From Diabrotica undecimpunctata (Eukaryota; Arthropoda; Insecta; Coleoptera; Chrysomelidae): 64,000 nt of DNA. The position numbers and the translations under genes were made by a program. This document shows, piece after piece, positions 1 to 12,239 of the stretch (its first letter is position 1; each line of letters opens with the position of its first letter). The notes beneath the pieces were generated by a model. The model was not told the DNA's origin. It searched no databases and saw nothing but the letters and a program-made list of their open reading frames with translations. The stretch is from assembly GCF_040954645.1 (NCBI RefSeq), contig NC_092807.1, forward strand, positions 1 through 64,000. The letters are read 5' to 3'.

Positions 1-185
1 ATGCCATAAAAAACTACTTTCCACCCCCAACCCTAGGGGTGGAAAAAAATTTTTTTCAAACGGTTGATAAACGGCCCTACAATCGGAAATAAAAGATTTA
101 TCGTGTTACCATAGGAAAATTTGGAATAGGGTTTGAAATATGGAGAAATACACTTCAGCAAATAAGCATACACTTCAGCATACAA

Positions 186-3100
186 TTTTCAGCAAATACA
201 GACATTCAGGTGGAAATTTTTCTCACGAACCGTTAGATGTAGGAAAATTCTGAGTATGGCAGAAGAACTAGCAACCAATTTTATGTGGGAAATGTTCATT
301 CGCCTGACTCTCGGACCAAAATTGACGCCAATATAGCCGATTAACCAAATTCGATAAAAATCCAAGGGTACCCCCTTGGAAAAATTTTTCCAAATTTTAG
401 AAAAAAAAATTTTGTTTATTGTTTCGGTACATGCACTTGGTCCAGCTTATTCAAAGCATGTGATTTTTTCTGTTCCCTTAACCCCAGTTTGCCAGAAAAG
501 AGGGAAAATCGATTTAAAAAATCTACATTTTTTCCATTTTCCGGCAAAACGGTGCATAATCTTTAGCCACATGTGTAAATTTTTTTAATCAGCAGGTCAC
601 CCTTAATCGAAAGAATTCAAATTTTAAACAAAATATACACTTTTAATTTTTACGAAATTTTCAGCAAATACCGACATACAAGTGGAAATTTTTCTCACGA
701 ACCGTTAGATGTAGGAAAATTCTGAGTATGGCAGAAGAACGAGCGGCCAATTTTATGTAGGAAATGTGTATTCGCTTGACTCTCGGACCAAAATTGACGC
801 CAATATAGCCGATTAACCAAATTTGATAAAAATCCAAGGGTACCCCCTTGGAATATTTTTTCCAAATTTTCCAAAAAAAAAAATTTTGTTTATTGTTTTG
901 GTACATGCACTTGGCCAAGCTTATTCCAAGCATGTGTTTTTTTATGATCCCTTGACCCTAGTTTGCCGGAAAAGAGGAAAAATCGAATTAAAAAATCTAG
1001 AGTTTTTTCGATTTTCCTGCAAAACGGTGCATAATTTTTAGCCACATGTTTAGATTTTTTAATCAGCATGTCACCCTTAATCGAAATAATTGAAATTTTA
1101 AACAAAATATACACTTTTAATTTTTACGAAATTTTCAGCAAATAGAGACATCCAAGTGGAAATTTTTCTCACGAACCGTTAGATGTAGGAAAATTCTGAG
1201 TATGGCAGAAGAACGAGCGGCCAATTTTATGTAGGAAATGTGTATTCGCTTGACTCTCGGACCAAAATTGACGCCAATATAGCCGATTAACCAAATTCGA
1301 TAAAAATCCAAGGGTACCCCCTTGGAACATTTTTTCAAAATTTTCCAAAAAAAAATTTTGTTTATTGTTTCGGTACATGCACTTGGTCCAGCTTATTCCA
1401 AGCATGTGATTTTTTCTGTTCCCTTAACCCCAGTTTGCCGGAAAGGAGGAAAAATCGAATTAAAAAATCTACAGTTTTTTCCACTTTCCGGCAAAACGGT
1501 GCATAATTTTTAGCCACATGTGTAGATTTTTTTAATCAGCAGGCCACCCTTAATCGAAATAATTAAAATTTTAAACAAAATATACACTTTTAATTTTCAC
1601 GAAATTTTCAGCAAATACAGACATCCAAGTGGAAATTTTTCTCACGAACCGTTAGATGTAGGAAAATTCTGAGTATGGCAGAAGAACGAGCGGCCAATTT
1701 TATGTAAGAAATGTTCATTCGCTTGACTCTCGGACCAAAATTGACGCCAATATAGCCGATTAACGAAATTTGATAAAAATCCAATAATCTACGGTTTTTT
1801 CGATTTTCCGGCTAAACGGTGCATAATTTCTGGCAACGTGTTTAGATTTTTTTATTCAGCAGGCCACCCTTAATCGAAATAATTAAAATTTTAAACAAAA
1901 TATACACTTTTAATTTTCACGAAATTTTCAGCAAATACAGACATTCAAGTGGAAATTTTTCTCACGAACCGTTAGATGTAGGAAAATTCTGAGTATGGCA
2001 GAAGAACTAGCAACCAATTTTATGTAGGAAATGTGTATTCGCTTGACTCTCGGACCAAAATTGACGCCAACATAGCCGATTAACCAAATTCGATAAAAAT
2101 CCAAGGGTACCCCCTTGGAACATTTTTTCCAAATTTTCCAAAAAAAAAAATTTTGTTTATTGTTTCGGTACATGCACTAGGTCCAGCTTATTCCAAGCAT
2201 GTGATTTTTTCTGTTCCCTTAACCCCAGTTTGCCGGAAAAGAGGAAAAATCAAATTAAAAAATCTACAGTTTTTTCCATTTTCCGGCAAAACGGTGCATA
2301 ATTTTTAGCCACATGTGTAGATTTTTTTAATCAGCAGGTCACCCTTAATCGAAAGAATTCAAATTTTAAACAAAATATACACTTTTAATTTTTACGAAAT
2401 TTTCAGCAAATACCGACATACAAGTGGAAATTTTTCTCACGAACCGTTAGATGTAGGAAAATTCTGAGTATGGCAGAAGAACGAGCGGCCAATTTTATGT
2501 AGGAAATGTGTATTCGCTTGACTCTCGGACCAAAATTGACGCCAATATAGCCGATTAACCAAATTTGATAAAAATCCAAGGGTACCCCCTTGGAATATTT
2601 TTTCCAAATTTTCCAAAAAAAAAATTTTGTTTATTGTTTTGGTACATGCACTTGGCCAAGCTTATTCCAAGCATGTGTTTTTTTCTGATCCCTTGACCCT
2701 AGTTTGCCGGAAAAGAGGAAAAATCGAATTAAAAAATCTAGAGTTTTTTCGATTTTCCTGCAAAACGGTGCATAATTTTTAGCCACATGTTTAGATTTTT
2801 TAATCAGCATGTCACCCTTAATCGAAATAATTGAAATTTTAAACAAAATATACACTTTTAATTTTTACGAAATTTTCAGCAAATAGAGACATCCAAGTGG
2901 AAATTTTTCTCACGAACCGTTAGATGTAGGAAAATTCTGAGTATGGCAGAAGAACGAGCGGCCAATTTTATGTAGGAAATGTGTATTCGCTTAACTCTCG
3001 GACCAAAATTGACGCCAATATAGCCGATTAACCAAATTCGATAAAAATCCAAGGGTACCCCCTTGGAACATTTTTTCAAAATTTTCCAAAAAAAAATTTT

Positions 3101-3590
3101 GTTTATTGTTTCGGTACATGCACTTGGTCCAGCTTATTCCAAGCATGTGTTTTTTTCTGATCCCTTGACCCTAGTTTGCCGGAAAAGAGGAAAAATCAAA
3201 TTAAAAAATCTACAGTTTTTTCCATTTTCCGGCAAAACGGTGCATAATTTTTAGCCACATGTGTAGATTTTTTTAATCAGCAGGCCACTCTTTATCGAAA
3301 TAATTAAAATTTTAAACAAAATATACACTTTTAATTTTCACGAAATTTTCAGCAAATACAGACATCCAAGTGGAAATTTTTCTCACGAACAGTTAGATGT
3401 AGGAAAATTCTGAGTATGGCAGAAGATCGAGCTGCCAATTTTATGTAGAAAATGTGTATTCGCTTGACTCTCGGACCAAAATTGACGCCAACATAGCCGA
3501 TTGACGAAATTTGATAAAAATCCAATGGTCTACAGTTTTCTCGATTTTCCGGCAAAAAAATAATTTCTGACCACGGCAATTTGTGACTTT
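186..3590. repeat. Satellite-like tandem array, ~473-bp unit
   Basis: Tandem copies begin with the phrase TTTTCAGCAAATA near 188, 659, 1134, 1608, 1928, 2400, 2875 and 3348, giving a unit of 471-475 bp. The copy starting near 1608 is cut to about 320 bp by an internal deletion. Landmarks in each unit are CTCACGAACCGTTAGATG, GGACCAAAATTGACGCCAA, GGGTACCCCCTTGG and CCGGCAAAACGGTGCATAA. The stretch from about 590 to 1520 recurs almost unchanged at 2331-3260, a shift of 1741 bp, so the array has a higher-order period of four units, one of them shortened. Reading frames of 60-90 codons recur in every copy on both strands but are a by-product of the repeat. No coding gene is supported. Confidence 0.93.
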
Positions 3591-4690
3591 CGGTTTTTTA
3601 TTTGCAAGTGTATCTCTCTATATTTCAAATCTATCGAAGGACATTAAAAATTATTCCCCACCCCCACCCCCAGGGAAGAGGGGGTGTAACTTTGAAATGT
3701 TAAATAGGAACCCACATTTAAGTAACTTCATACGAATTTTTTTTTCAAATCGTTGATTTACGGCGCTACAATCAGAAAAAAAGGTTTATCGTGTTTTTTG
3801 TACGAAACTTTTTTTCAAATTGTTAGTAAATAATGTCTGAATTACCAAAAACAAAGATCGAATTGGAAATAATCTGATATTAGAAATTAGTTTTTAAAAC
3901 CGATATTTCCCGACTGTGATCGGCATTGGAGTTTAAAAATTATGAATAGGGTTTGATCTCTCGAGAAATACACTGCCAAATGAAAAAAACAATAAAACAC
4001 TTGTGATATAAGTTTTAAATTTCTACAGAATGACACCAAAACTACCACCCACCATTACCCCCTGGGTGTGAGGGGGGGTGAAACTTTAAAATTTTTAATA
4101 GGAACCCCTATTTTTTGTAGCAGATTTTCTCTCCTCATAAAAAAATAAGTAACTGTATACGAAAATTTTTTTCAAATCGTTGATAAACAGCCCTATAATC
4201 GAAAATACAAGATTTATCGTGTTACCCTAGGAAAATTATGAATAGGGTTTGAAATCAGGAGACATACACTTTCAAATAAAAAAACAAAAAACACCTCTTT
4301 AATTTTGTTTAAAAGTCTATCGAATGACATTAAAAACTACCCCCTACCCCAAACTCCTGGGGGTAAATGGAGTGCAACTTTGAAATTTTAAATAGCCACC
4401 TCTATTTTTTATTTCAGATTTTAATTTTTCATAAACAATAAGTGACTTTTGTACAAAACTTTTTTTCAAATTGTTAATATATAACGTCTCAATTACAAAA
4501 AACAAACATCGAATTGGAAATAATCTGATATGCCTAAATTAGTTTTTAAAACCGATATTTGCCGAATTTGATCGGCATTGGAGTTTAAAAATTATGAATA
4601 GGGTTTGATATCTCGAGAAATATACTTCCAAATGAAAAAACCAATAAAACACGTGTGTAATAATTTTTAAAGCTCTATCGAATGACACCA
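3590..4690. repeat. Degenerate ~320-bp repeat family, several units
   Basis: This stretch holds successive diverged units with a common order: a CCACCCCC..CCTGGG G/C block, then AACTTTGAAATTTTAAATAG, CAAATCGTTGATAAACGGC, TTATCGTGTTACC and TATGAATAGGGTTTGA. The same family makes up positions 1-185 and 51990-52920. The G/C block contains short palindromes of the form CCCC(T)GGGG. No gene is seen. It may be the flank or core of a larger dispersed element that also carries the 473-bp array, because the two families adjoin at both ends of that array. Confidence 0.8.
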
Positions 4691-4800
4691 AAGTTTTATA
4701 ATAATAATATTATAATTAAATATATATTATTAAATTATTATATAATAAATATATAATAATTTTGTTCTACTCTCTTACTAGTAAATTATATATATATATT
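4690..4800. repeat. AT-only low-complexity stretch
   Basis: Nearly pure A/T sequence built from ATAATA, TATATA and AATTAT runs. No gene or motif is seen. Confidence 0.7.
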
Positions 4801-5035
4801 ACCTACTATTTGGATGCTAAGGAAATACATCAAAACAGATACTGACACGTAATAACTAGCACGTAATAAAAAAAATTACTCTTCAGTTCTATAAAAATGT
4901 GTAATATCACATATGCCTTGTAAGTCAGTTGGTCGAGTTACCATGGAAACGAATTAACAGTCGTTATTTTGACAGATTATAAATTATTAATCTGTCATTG
5001 TAAATATAGTGGTAATTTAAATATAGATAAATAAA

Positions 5036-6213
5036 ATGAGTTCATCGAATAGTGAAGATGAATTTAGTAGCACACCACCCAATATTATGCAGTTAGCTGC
5101 GAACACTACCGATAACCTTATACCAGAAAAATCTAGAGGAAGATAAATGAAAAGGTATATCAGCAATTTATGGATTGGCGTACAACAAATAATGTAAATT
5201 CATTTTCTGAAAACGAACTCTTGGCTTATTTTGGAGAAATCTCAAAGAAATTTAAACTATCCTCTTTATGGGCAATATATTCTATGCTAAGAAGTGTTAT
5301 AACTTTGAAAAATAATGTTAATATTTTAAAATTACTCGAAATTGCGAGCTTATCTAAAACGGCAATCAGAAAGTTTTAAAAACAAAAAATCTAAAATTTT
5401 TCATCCTGATGAAATAAAACTTTTTTTAAATGGAGCTCCTGATGTACAGTACTTGTTAATAAAGGTATGTTATTTAAAAGTATAACATAAATGTGCCTAC
5501 TTATACTACTTTTATTTTAAAATTATTGCAATTATTGGAATATGTGGAACTTGTAGGAAACAAGAGTTAAAAAATCTTAAAATTTGTGACATTGATGATT
5601 TAAGTACCATGTTATTGGTTAAAATTCCTGATACGAAAACTAAAATATGTAGTTCTTTCGTTATTTCCCGAAATTTCTATAAAATCTGCAAACAATATAT
5701 AGAAATTAAACTACATATTAGCGATCCGCAAATAAATCAATTTTTTCTTAATTATCAAAGAGGTAAATGTACGAAACGGGTGGTAGGATTAAACAAAATA
5801 GGCGGTGTTCCTAAACAAATAGCCGAATATTTAAAGTTACCAGATCCCAAAATGTACACCGGTCACTGTTTAAGACGAACTTCTGCCACTATTTTGGTAG
5901 ATGTCGGTGGTGATTTAATGGCTCTTAAATGACATGGCGGATGGAAATCTTCAAAAACGGCCGAAGGATATGTCGATAAGTCAATAAATAATAAGACGTC
6001 AACGGCCAATAGAATTATAAATTCAATTGAAAGTAATTTACAGACCTTTACATACACTGAAAATACGAATATTCAAAAAGAACACAACGTACAGTTTACG
6101 TCATCTCACCATTCACCATGTATTATTGAACAACCGCCAAACTCAGATAAGGGTATAGTAGTTATAAATAAATGCCAAAATTTTGCAATTATTATAAATA
6201 AATGTTTAATTTA
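5036..6213 (+). pseudogene. Crypton-like tyrosine recombinase pseudogene
   Basis: Starting at the ATG at 5036, the reading frame has a Ser/Asp-rich N-terminus, then a core-binding domain like those of insect Crypton-type tyrosine recombinases (FMDWRTTNNVNSFSENELLA, about 5168-5227). The catalytic half follows: CRKQELKNL around 5557-5580 (first Arg region), GHCLRRTSATIL around 5860-5895 (His-x-x-Arg), HGGWKSS near 5933-5953 and EGYVDKS near 5964-5984 with the candidate nucleophilic Tyr. These enzymes cut and rejoin DNA through a phosphotyrosine. The copy is broken by a frameshift near 5136, a stop after the AIRKF segment (5377), a 60-bp AT-rich interruption at 5467-5530 that could be a decayed intron, and a TGA at 5930-5932 immediately before HGGW, where an Arg codon would be expected. 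Assignment is by motif order and recollection of the family. Confidence 0.75.
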
Positions 6214-6288
6214 AATTGTTCCCGAATTTTGTTAAATAAATAAAAATTACTTGTTATACTTTTTATAAATGAAAATAATCGTAGAAAA

Positions 6289-6423
6289 AGTATAGTACAC
6301 AACTTGAGTTGTAAGCTTTTTACATGCTTGTAAAATTACTGCGCTCGCCGCTACGCGGCTAGCGCGCAACTTTGTTTACTTGCATGTAATAAGCTTCTTA
6401 CAACTCTCGTTATGTAATATACT
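6289..6423. repeat. 135-bp inverted repeat with ~40-bp arms
   Basis: The left arm starts AGTATAGTACACAACTTGAG and continues to TTTTTACATGC. The reverse complement of the right arm starts AGTATATTACATAACGAGAG and continues to TTATTACATGC. The arms match over about 40 bp with a few mismatches. The loop holds a second G/C-rich palindrome, CGCCGCTACGCGGC. It lies about 75 bp downstream of the recombinase pseudogene and may be the end of that element or a tiny MITE. Confidence 0.8.
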
Positions 6424-8719
6424 ATATTAACCGACTAAAAACTCGTTTATTAAAGCTCTAAGCATTCTCTATATCTCTCCGGGAAAATACTATTTTTGGA
6501 GAAAGTAGTACTGTTTGATTAGGAACTTACCTTAAATTTATAAATGTGAAACCATCTTTTCTAGGCTACAACCACATCTTCTCCTCAGTGCCCAAAAATA
6601 TCATTTCTCGTAGAATGTAGGTGGTTCAACATCCAGGTCGATTCTTAAACGCGCGAACCATTCCGGACATCTTCTGAACCCGGCGGCGACCAACTTATTC
6701 TGACATAATATCCACCCCATCACAAAACAGTTCCTATGGGCGTTCCCTTTAGTCATTTAAAAATTTAGATTTTGATGATGGAAATATGGATTATTGGTCA
6801 CTTTAAGTCAAAGTACTTTACCAGAGGTGAAAATGGACAGTCTGGTGAAGATTGTATGAAAAAAGCAATAAAACATGGTATAATTTGTTCAATTTCAGTC
6901 ATTTTCCTCTTGTTTCCTTTTATAATTTTCCTCTTTTTTTTCTTCTAGCCTCTTCTTTTTTCTTTCTTCATTTTAAAATTCATATTTTAGACAACTATAG
7001 AGTTATTACCTGGATCAGCCTCGAACAACTTATCCAGAGTCCTAAAAGACTCGTAGATTAGTCATCCTTATTGACCCAGAAACTGTTTGTGATCTCATTT
7101 AAAAATCACATACCACATGTACTCTCACTCTTACTCCGTGGAGTTCCTAAGAATTCTAAATATTTAATATTTCATTTTAATACGAAATAACAACAATTTT
7201 TGAATTTGACATAAATAAATATTATTATTAAGTGAATTGAAATCATTGGTGCAAAAAGTGTTAACTTTTTTTAATTCAATAATGTCTTGTTTAATTTTAA
7301 TAAAATTGTAACATGGTGCAGGGTAATACTATTACTGTGCAGTTTGCTTGCAGTGGTAGGATATTTGCTAAACCGTGCGGTGGATGATGATAGAAAAGAT
7401 ATTTATGCATCAAATACCAAGAAATATTTTTAGAAAATTACAATAAGAAACCTCAGATATAACAAATATTTCACTGAAAAAGTACTATTCCTTGAGATAA
7501 AATATTACGAAAGCAAACTGAGCTTACAGGTAAACTGAGTCTAGATAAATGTATGCAATTGATAACGCATATAAAGAAAAGCAAATTCTAGATGCATAAA
7601 AATGACGAAAGACGAAACAACTAGGTGAAATGGAGAGAGAAGTAATACTAGGTATGAACTTCGGATTACTGCTGATTGGAGAATAAAATAGAACATAGAG
7701 GAAGTAAGAATATCAGTAAAATTTTAACTTGATAAGGAAGAGTTTTATATTTTGTATATTTAGCTACAAATGTATTAATAGTCATCAGAATAACTAAAAA
7801 GCCACAAGCCAAAAAAAAACAGGAAGCCAAAGCAGTCGAACCAGAGGATGTTCCTGGAGAAGTATGAACAGCATTAAAAAAGATTTTGGATAAATAGAAA
7901 AAAAGTAACTGAATATTAATGCACAAAACCAATGTAGATATGACAATGCAAAAATTGATGGCAATAATTAATACCAAAATGAATGAATATATTCAACGTC
8001 AAGATGCTAATCACCCAATACAATGAATTGCTATACTACAAGCTCCTGGAAGAAGTAGGAGATTGCAGATGTGAATCAATTGAGAATGGAACAATATTGG
8101 TATCATCTAAAGGGATGCACCCACTCTTCATGATTAATAATGCAAAGAAAGTAATGACTATATAAATAAATATCTGCCTTAGTTAAAATCAAATATAAAA
8201 CTTTTCGTTTATATTTTTAGAAAAAAATGTTATTTTTCATAAGAATTTTGCATGATTCAAACACCAATACTTTAACATCAAATATGAATGTCCTTGCAGT
8301 AGTAAATCACTTTTCTTAAATTGAACTAAATTGAATATAAAGTATTCTCTTACAATTAATTTACTATACCATATTGCACTATTTTGTTGAATCTAAAACG
8401 TTTAACTTCTCGTTAGTTAGGGCAGTTAGTTCATAAAATTATTGACCTGATTTTGTAAAAATTGTAAATAAAGGTCGATTTTCATAAATTGGTAAAAAAT
8501 ATTATTTATGCTTTAATATTATCCTTTATGGTTATTTTCTTTATTGTAAAATTAGAATTTTTCCATAGTTTATCAGGAGTATATATTTAAGAAAAGGCAG
8601 TGTATATGTAATAAAATGATACTTTATGGGTAAAGATCATACGTTTTATAAAAAAGATTCTGATTACCTTTTCTTGGAGGTAAAAAAAGTGTTTTTCATA
8701 CTCTCTTTCTTCTTCTTAT
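6424..8719. other. No gene recognised
   Basis: AT-rich intergenic sequence. Short reading frames at 6852-7061, 7666-7977 and 7983-8165 have no recognisable domain. The stretch at about 6560-6720 is less AT-rich than its surroundings, but I cannot assign it. Confidence 0.6.
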
Positions 8720-9330
8720 GATGCCCTATCCAGTTAGTGGATGTTGGCGACAATTCGGGCATACTCCTCTCGATCTTGTGTGGCTCTAGAGAGTGCATGG
8801 GCATCGAGGTTTGTCCAATCCCTTATGTTTTTAAGCCATGAGTATTTCTTTCTTCCGATGCCCCGTTTTCCTTCTATATTCCCTTCCGTAATAAGCTTTA
8901 AGAACTGGTACTTGGAATTTCGAAATGTATGACCCAGATAAGCAGTTGTTCTTCATTTTATTATTGGTAGCAATTCTCGTTCTCTGTCCATTCGATATAA
9001 TACTTTCGACATTTGTTGTGTGATCTGTCCAGGGAATTTTAAGTAGTTTTCTAAATACACACATTTCAAAGGCTTCCAATCGGTTCATCACATTGGCCTT
9101 TATGGTCCAGGTTTCTACACCATATATCAGTATAGAGTAAATGTATTATTTTACAAAGCGATATCGAAGCATTAAGTTAAGCCTGCTGTTGATTAGCAAG
9201 GTTCTCATATCAGTAAATCTGTTCTGGCTTGCTCAATCCTGCTACGTATCTCTATGTCTGGATCTTGATCTTCAGTTATCCAACTACCAAGACATCTGAA
9301 CTTGGGGACCTTTTGAATGTTCTTATTGTT
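8720..9330 (-). pseudogene. RTE-like LINE reverse transcriptase, 3' end fragment
   Basis: Read on the minus strand from about 9330, the sequence gives KFRCLGSWITEDQDPDIEI, then IYGVETWTIKANVMNRLEAF and FRKLLKIPWTDHTTN. This is the characteristic C-terminal region of RTE-like endonuclease/reverse-transcriptase proteins of insects, after the catalytic core. The frame is shifted several times (intact stretch 9091-8831), and the core with its YADD-type motif is absent, so this is a 5'-truncated dead copy. Confidence 0.75.
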
Positions 9331-9584
9331 TACTCTTATATTTAATTGTTTTACTCTTATAACGTATTTTTATATTATGTAATTTTACTCGTAAAATACT
9401 CTTATATTTAAGTTTTTTTTTAACGTCAAAGGATAATTATTAATATTGCGTAGTAAATTTGGAAGGTTTCTTTTTATACTATTCAGAATTTTTTTGTACA
9501 AAAACATATGAACAAAGATTCCAATATTTCAAAATATTCATATTATTTCTTTTGATAATAAAAGATATTTGTATTTGTATTTAT
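9331..9584. other. No gene recognised
   Basis: AT-rich spacer between the LINE fragment and the LTR element. Nothing recognisable is present. Confidence 0.6.
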
Positions 9585-9816
9585 GTTATTTCTATTTAGT
9601 TCCTTACCTATTTTTTCCCGAGAAGGAATAATTAAGAGATACTGGAAGCCACGAGAAAATATAAGTAGAACCTAAGCTGATTTATTACTTTTATAAAATG
9701 ACACCCTGAGATTGTTTTTTTTTATGTATGATTTGCGACATTTAGATAATTAATTAAAGTAATAATTAAATAAATAAAAAGTTAATATAAAACTTAGAAA
9801 AAGCAGATCATAATAA
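9585..9816 (+). repeat. 5' LTR of gag-only retroelement
   Basis: About 230 bp that recurs in direct orientation at 11385-11628. Shared landmarks are TTTCTATTTA, TGGAAGCCACGAGAAAATAT, CACCCTGAGATTG, GATTTGCGACATTTAGAT and AGCAGATCATAATAA. The copies differ by scattered substitutions and small indels in an AATTAAATAA run, so the outer edges are approximate and I could not define TG..CA termini. Confidence 0.75.
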
Positions 9817-10212
9817 AAAGCAAACCAACGAGTGGCATGAAAGTGTCTCTAGTTGTGAATTTGAAAGGATAGGAAACGGAAAAACAGGTGAATGAAAATT
9901 TATTTGCCCGTCGGAAAAAGTTGATATATTTGAAAGTTTATGAAACATTTTTTTTTTATTTATTTTTCTCTAGGTACAATTTTCACATATTTATTTTATT
10001 TTTGATTGATTTGAATTTTGATAATTTTAAAAAAAAAATTGTGTGACAAATTTATTGTATTTGGGAAGAGAAAAATTTTCGTGCGCAGCATACAAGGTAT
10101 TTTCGAATTTCTTATCGGGCGGGGTTAAAATTCAACTACATGTCGATCACCAGAAGCAAAAGCAAAGAAAATTTAACAACAAAAATCATGGAAACGGAAA
10201 AACAGGACAGGT

Positions 10213-11306
10213 ATGGAAAAATTGTTACAAATGATGATGCAAAAAATGGATGAAAATCAGCAAGAAAATAACAGAAAAATGGATGAAAATCAGCCAGAAA
10301 ATAACAGAAAAATGGATGAAAATCAGAAAGAAAATAACAGAAAAATGGATGAAAATCAGCGTGACACAAAACAGACAATAGAAGAAAATATCAGGAAAAT
10401 GGAAAAGCGTCTGGACAAATATGAAAAGTAAAATGTTGTTTAGAAAATGTTAGGAAAGAAATGGCAGAGCAAGATAAGAAATTAATGAAGGAATTAGAGA
10501 ATTTAGAAAATAAATTAGAGACAAAATTTGAAAATGCTCTTCAAGAAGACAAGAAAGAGATAGAAGAAAGATGCCGAAATAATGAAAAACTAATTGATGA
10601 TATCTGAAAACAACGAGAGACGGGAGACAGGAGAGAAATACTCATCCAAAGTTCCGGTGATATAAAAATACAGTTTGGCGGGGACGTAAAAATGTTACAC
10701 CCCGTAATATTCATAAATAATTTAAAAAAGAAAATACAATACATCGGTAACTTCGAAACAGCAAAAGAAACGATAAGGAACCATCTTAAAGATGAGGCGA
10801 GTTTATGGTTTGACAGCAAAGAAGAAGAATTTGACAAGTGGCATAAATTCGAACAAAAGTTTTTGAGTTATTTCTGGGGGATAATACAACAGCTAGAAAT
10901 AAACAAAGAGTTGCAAAATGGGAGATACCATGATAGAATGGATATTTCAGAAAAAACATACGCACTACAATTATACAACAATGCAAAACACCTGCAATAC
11001 AATTATTCTTCCGAACAGCTAGTAGAACTGATAGCCAGACATTTTGAAGATACCCAAGAAAATCACATAACTTTACAAAACTACAAAGATATCGACAGTT
11101 TATGCCAATTCCTACAAATACGAGAAGCAAAAATGAGAGAAAGAAAAAAAAGATCACAAGAAAATTATAGACAACACGAAAATCAAGACTATAGAGATAG
11201 AGGACAAAACTTTAGGAGAGATCACATAAAAAGAGAATTTATTCCCAGAAGGGAAAACGAACATAGAGACAACGAAAGAGGAAATTGTGAACAAAGAAAT
11301 TGTTAG
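10213..11306 (+). pseudogene. Gag-like protein of LTR element, interrupted
   Basis: The first part (10213-10431) is a predicted coiled coil built on a ten-residue repeat ENNRKMDENQ, present about four times and encoded by a 30-bp tandem repeat. It ends at a stop at 10429. Coiled-coil sequence continues in another frame to about 10605, where a TGA follows DDI. The second intact block (10692-11306, 204 aa) has capsid-like sequence (LKDEASLWFDSKEEEFDKWH, then FEQKFLSYFWG) that I recognise from insect Gag proteins, followed by a strongly basic Arg/Asn-rich tail suited to RNA binding. No CCHC zinc knuckle is visible. At least two stops make it non-functional as it stands. Confidence 0.65.
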
Positions 11307-11384
11307 TGTATGAAAGAGAGGAGAGAATTTTGAAGTTTGTTGAACGAGTACTGGTAAAAGAGGCCTGCTCGTGTTTTTGAAGAA

Positions 11385-11628
11385 CGAGTTTTTCTATTTA
11401 TTTCCTTTCCTATTTTATCCCAATAAGGAACAATTAAGAGATGCTGGAAGCCACGAGAAAATATAAGTAGAACCTAAGCTGATTTATTATTTTTATAAAA
11501 TGGCACCCTGAGATTGTTTTTTTTATGTATGATTTGCGACATTTAGATAATTAATTAAATAAATAATTAAAGTAATTAAATAAATAAAAGTTAATATAAA
11601 AGTAAGAAAAAGCAGATCATAATAATAC
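11385..11628 (+). repeat. 3' LTR of gag-only retroelement
   Basis: Direct repeat of 9585-9816; see that entry for landmarks. It is slightly longer because of an extra copy of the AATTAAATAA run. Confidence 0.75.
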
Positions 11629-12239
11629 ATAACTATTAATCTGATTTAAAAAACATTGAATTCTCACAAATAAACAAATATTAAGTTAATAACTTGTTGC
11701 ACCATTGAATTCATTTATTTCCAGTATAATAAATTAAAAACCTATCTAATATCTCCACCAGATTTATACTCTTACCTTTGCCCGTTGATAACAACCCGAT
11801 AACAACGCCCGACGTGACACTGGATGCTGAAATAAAAAGAAATTTTGTTAGTAATTGATAAAATTTCCTTGTACTTGTAGTATTTAAAAAAACCAACTCG
11901 TGAAACAGTCATTTACAAGAAATTTTAATGGAAAGTTATTCTAACAAGATACGTCAAAGACAGACTACCTTAAAAAACGTAAATTCATAGTATACAATAA
12001 TAAAATAAACAAGAAAAAATTTAATTACCGACGAGATAATTCGTATCTGGGATATAGATCAGGGAGGATCTGTGAAAAAACGATATTATTTGGATGTCAG
12101 TGGTGGCATTCTGATTTTTGCAGAAAAAGTTGTGTGATTTCTTCAGTAATAATAATTGATTTATCCTCCCTCTCAAATAGGTCTTAAAAATAATATAATA
12201 ATAATAAAAATAAATTTTTCGTTGGAAATAAGCCACAAT
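11629..12239. other. No gene recognised
   Basis: AT-rich sequence; short frames on the minus strand (11896-11711, 12293-12021) have no recognisable domain. Confidence 0.5.

Larger units (their letters stand above)
9585..11628 (+). mobile_element. Non-autonomous LTR retroelement, gag only
   Basis: Two direct repeats of about 230 bp flank a 1.57-kb interior that encodes only a broken Gag-like protein. No protease, reverse transcriptase, RNase H or integrase is present between the repeats. It resembles an internally deleted insect LTR retrotransposon mobilised in trans. Divergence between the LTRs suggests it is not very recent. Confidence 0.7.

Noticed and set aside
376..3579. Recurring 60-90 codon frames in the satellite
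   Set aside because: They recur only because the 473-bp unit recurs, exist on both strands, and have no domain or start context.
186..3590. CRISPR-like regularity
   Set aside because: Units are adjacent ~473-bp repeats with no short repeat/spacer pattern, and the genome is eukaryotic.
7666..8165. Possible LINE-derived frames
   Set aside because: Phrases were too degraded to place in any family.
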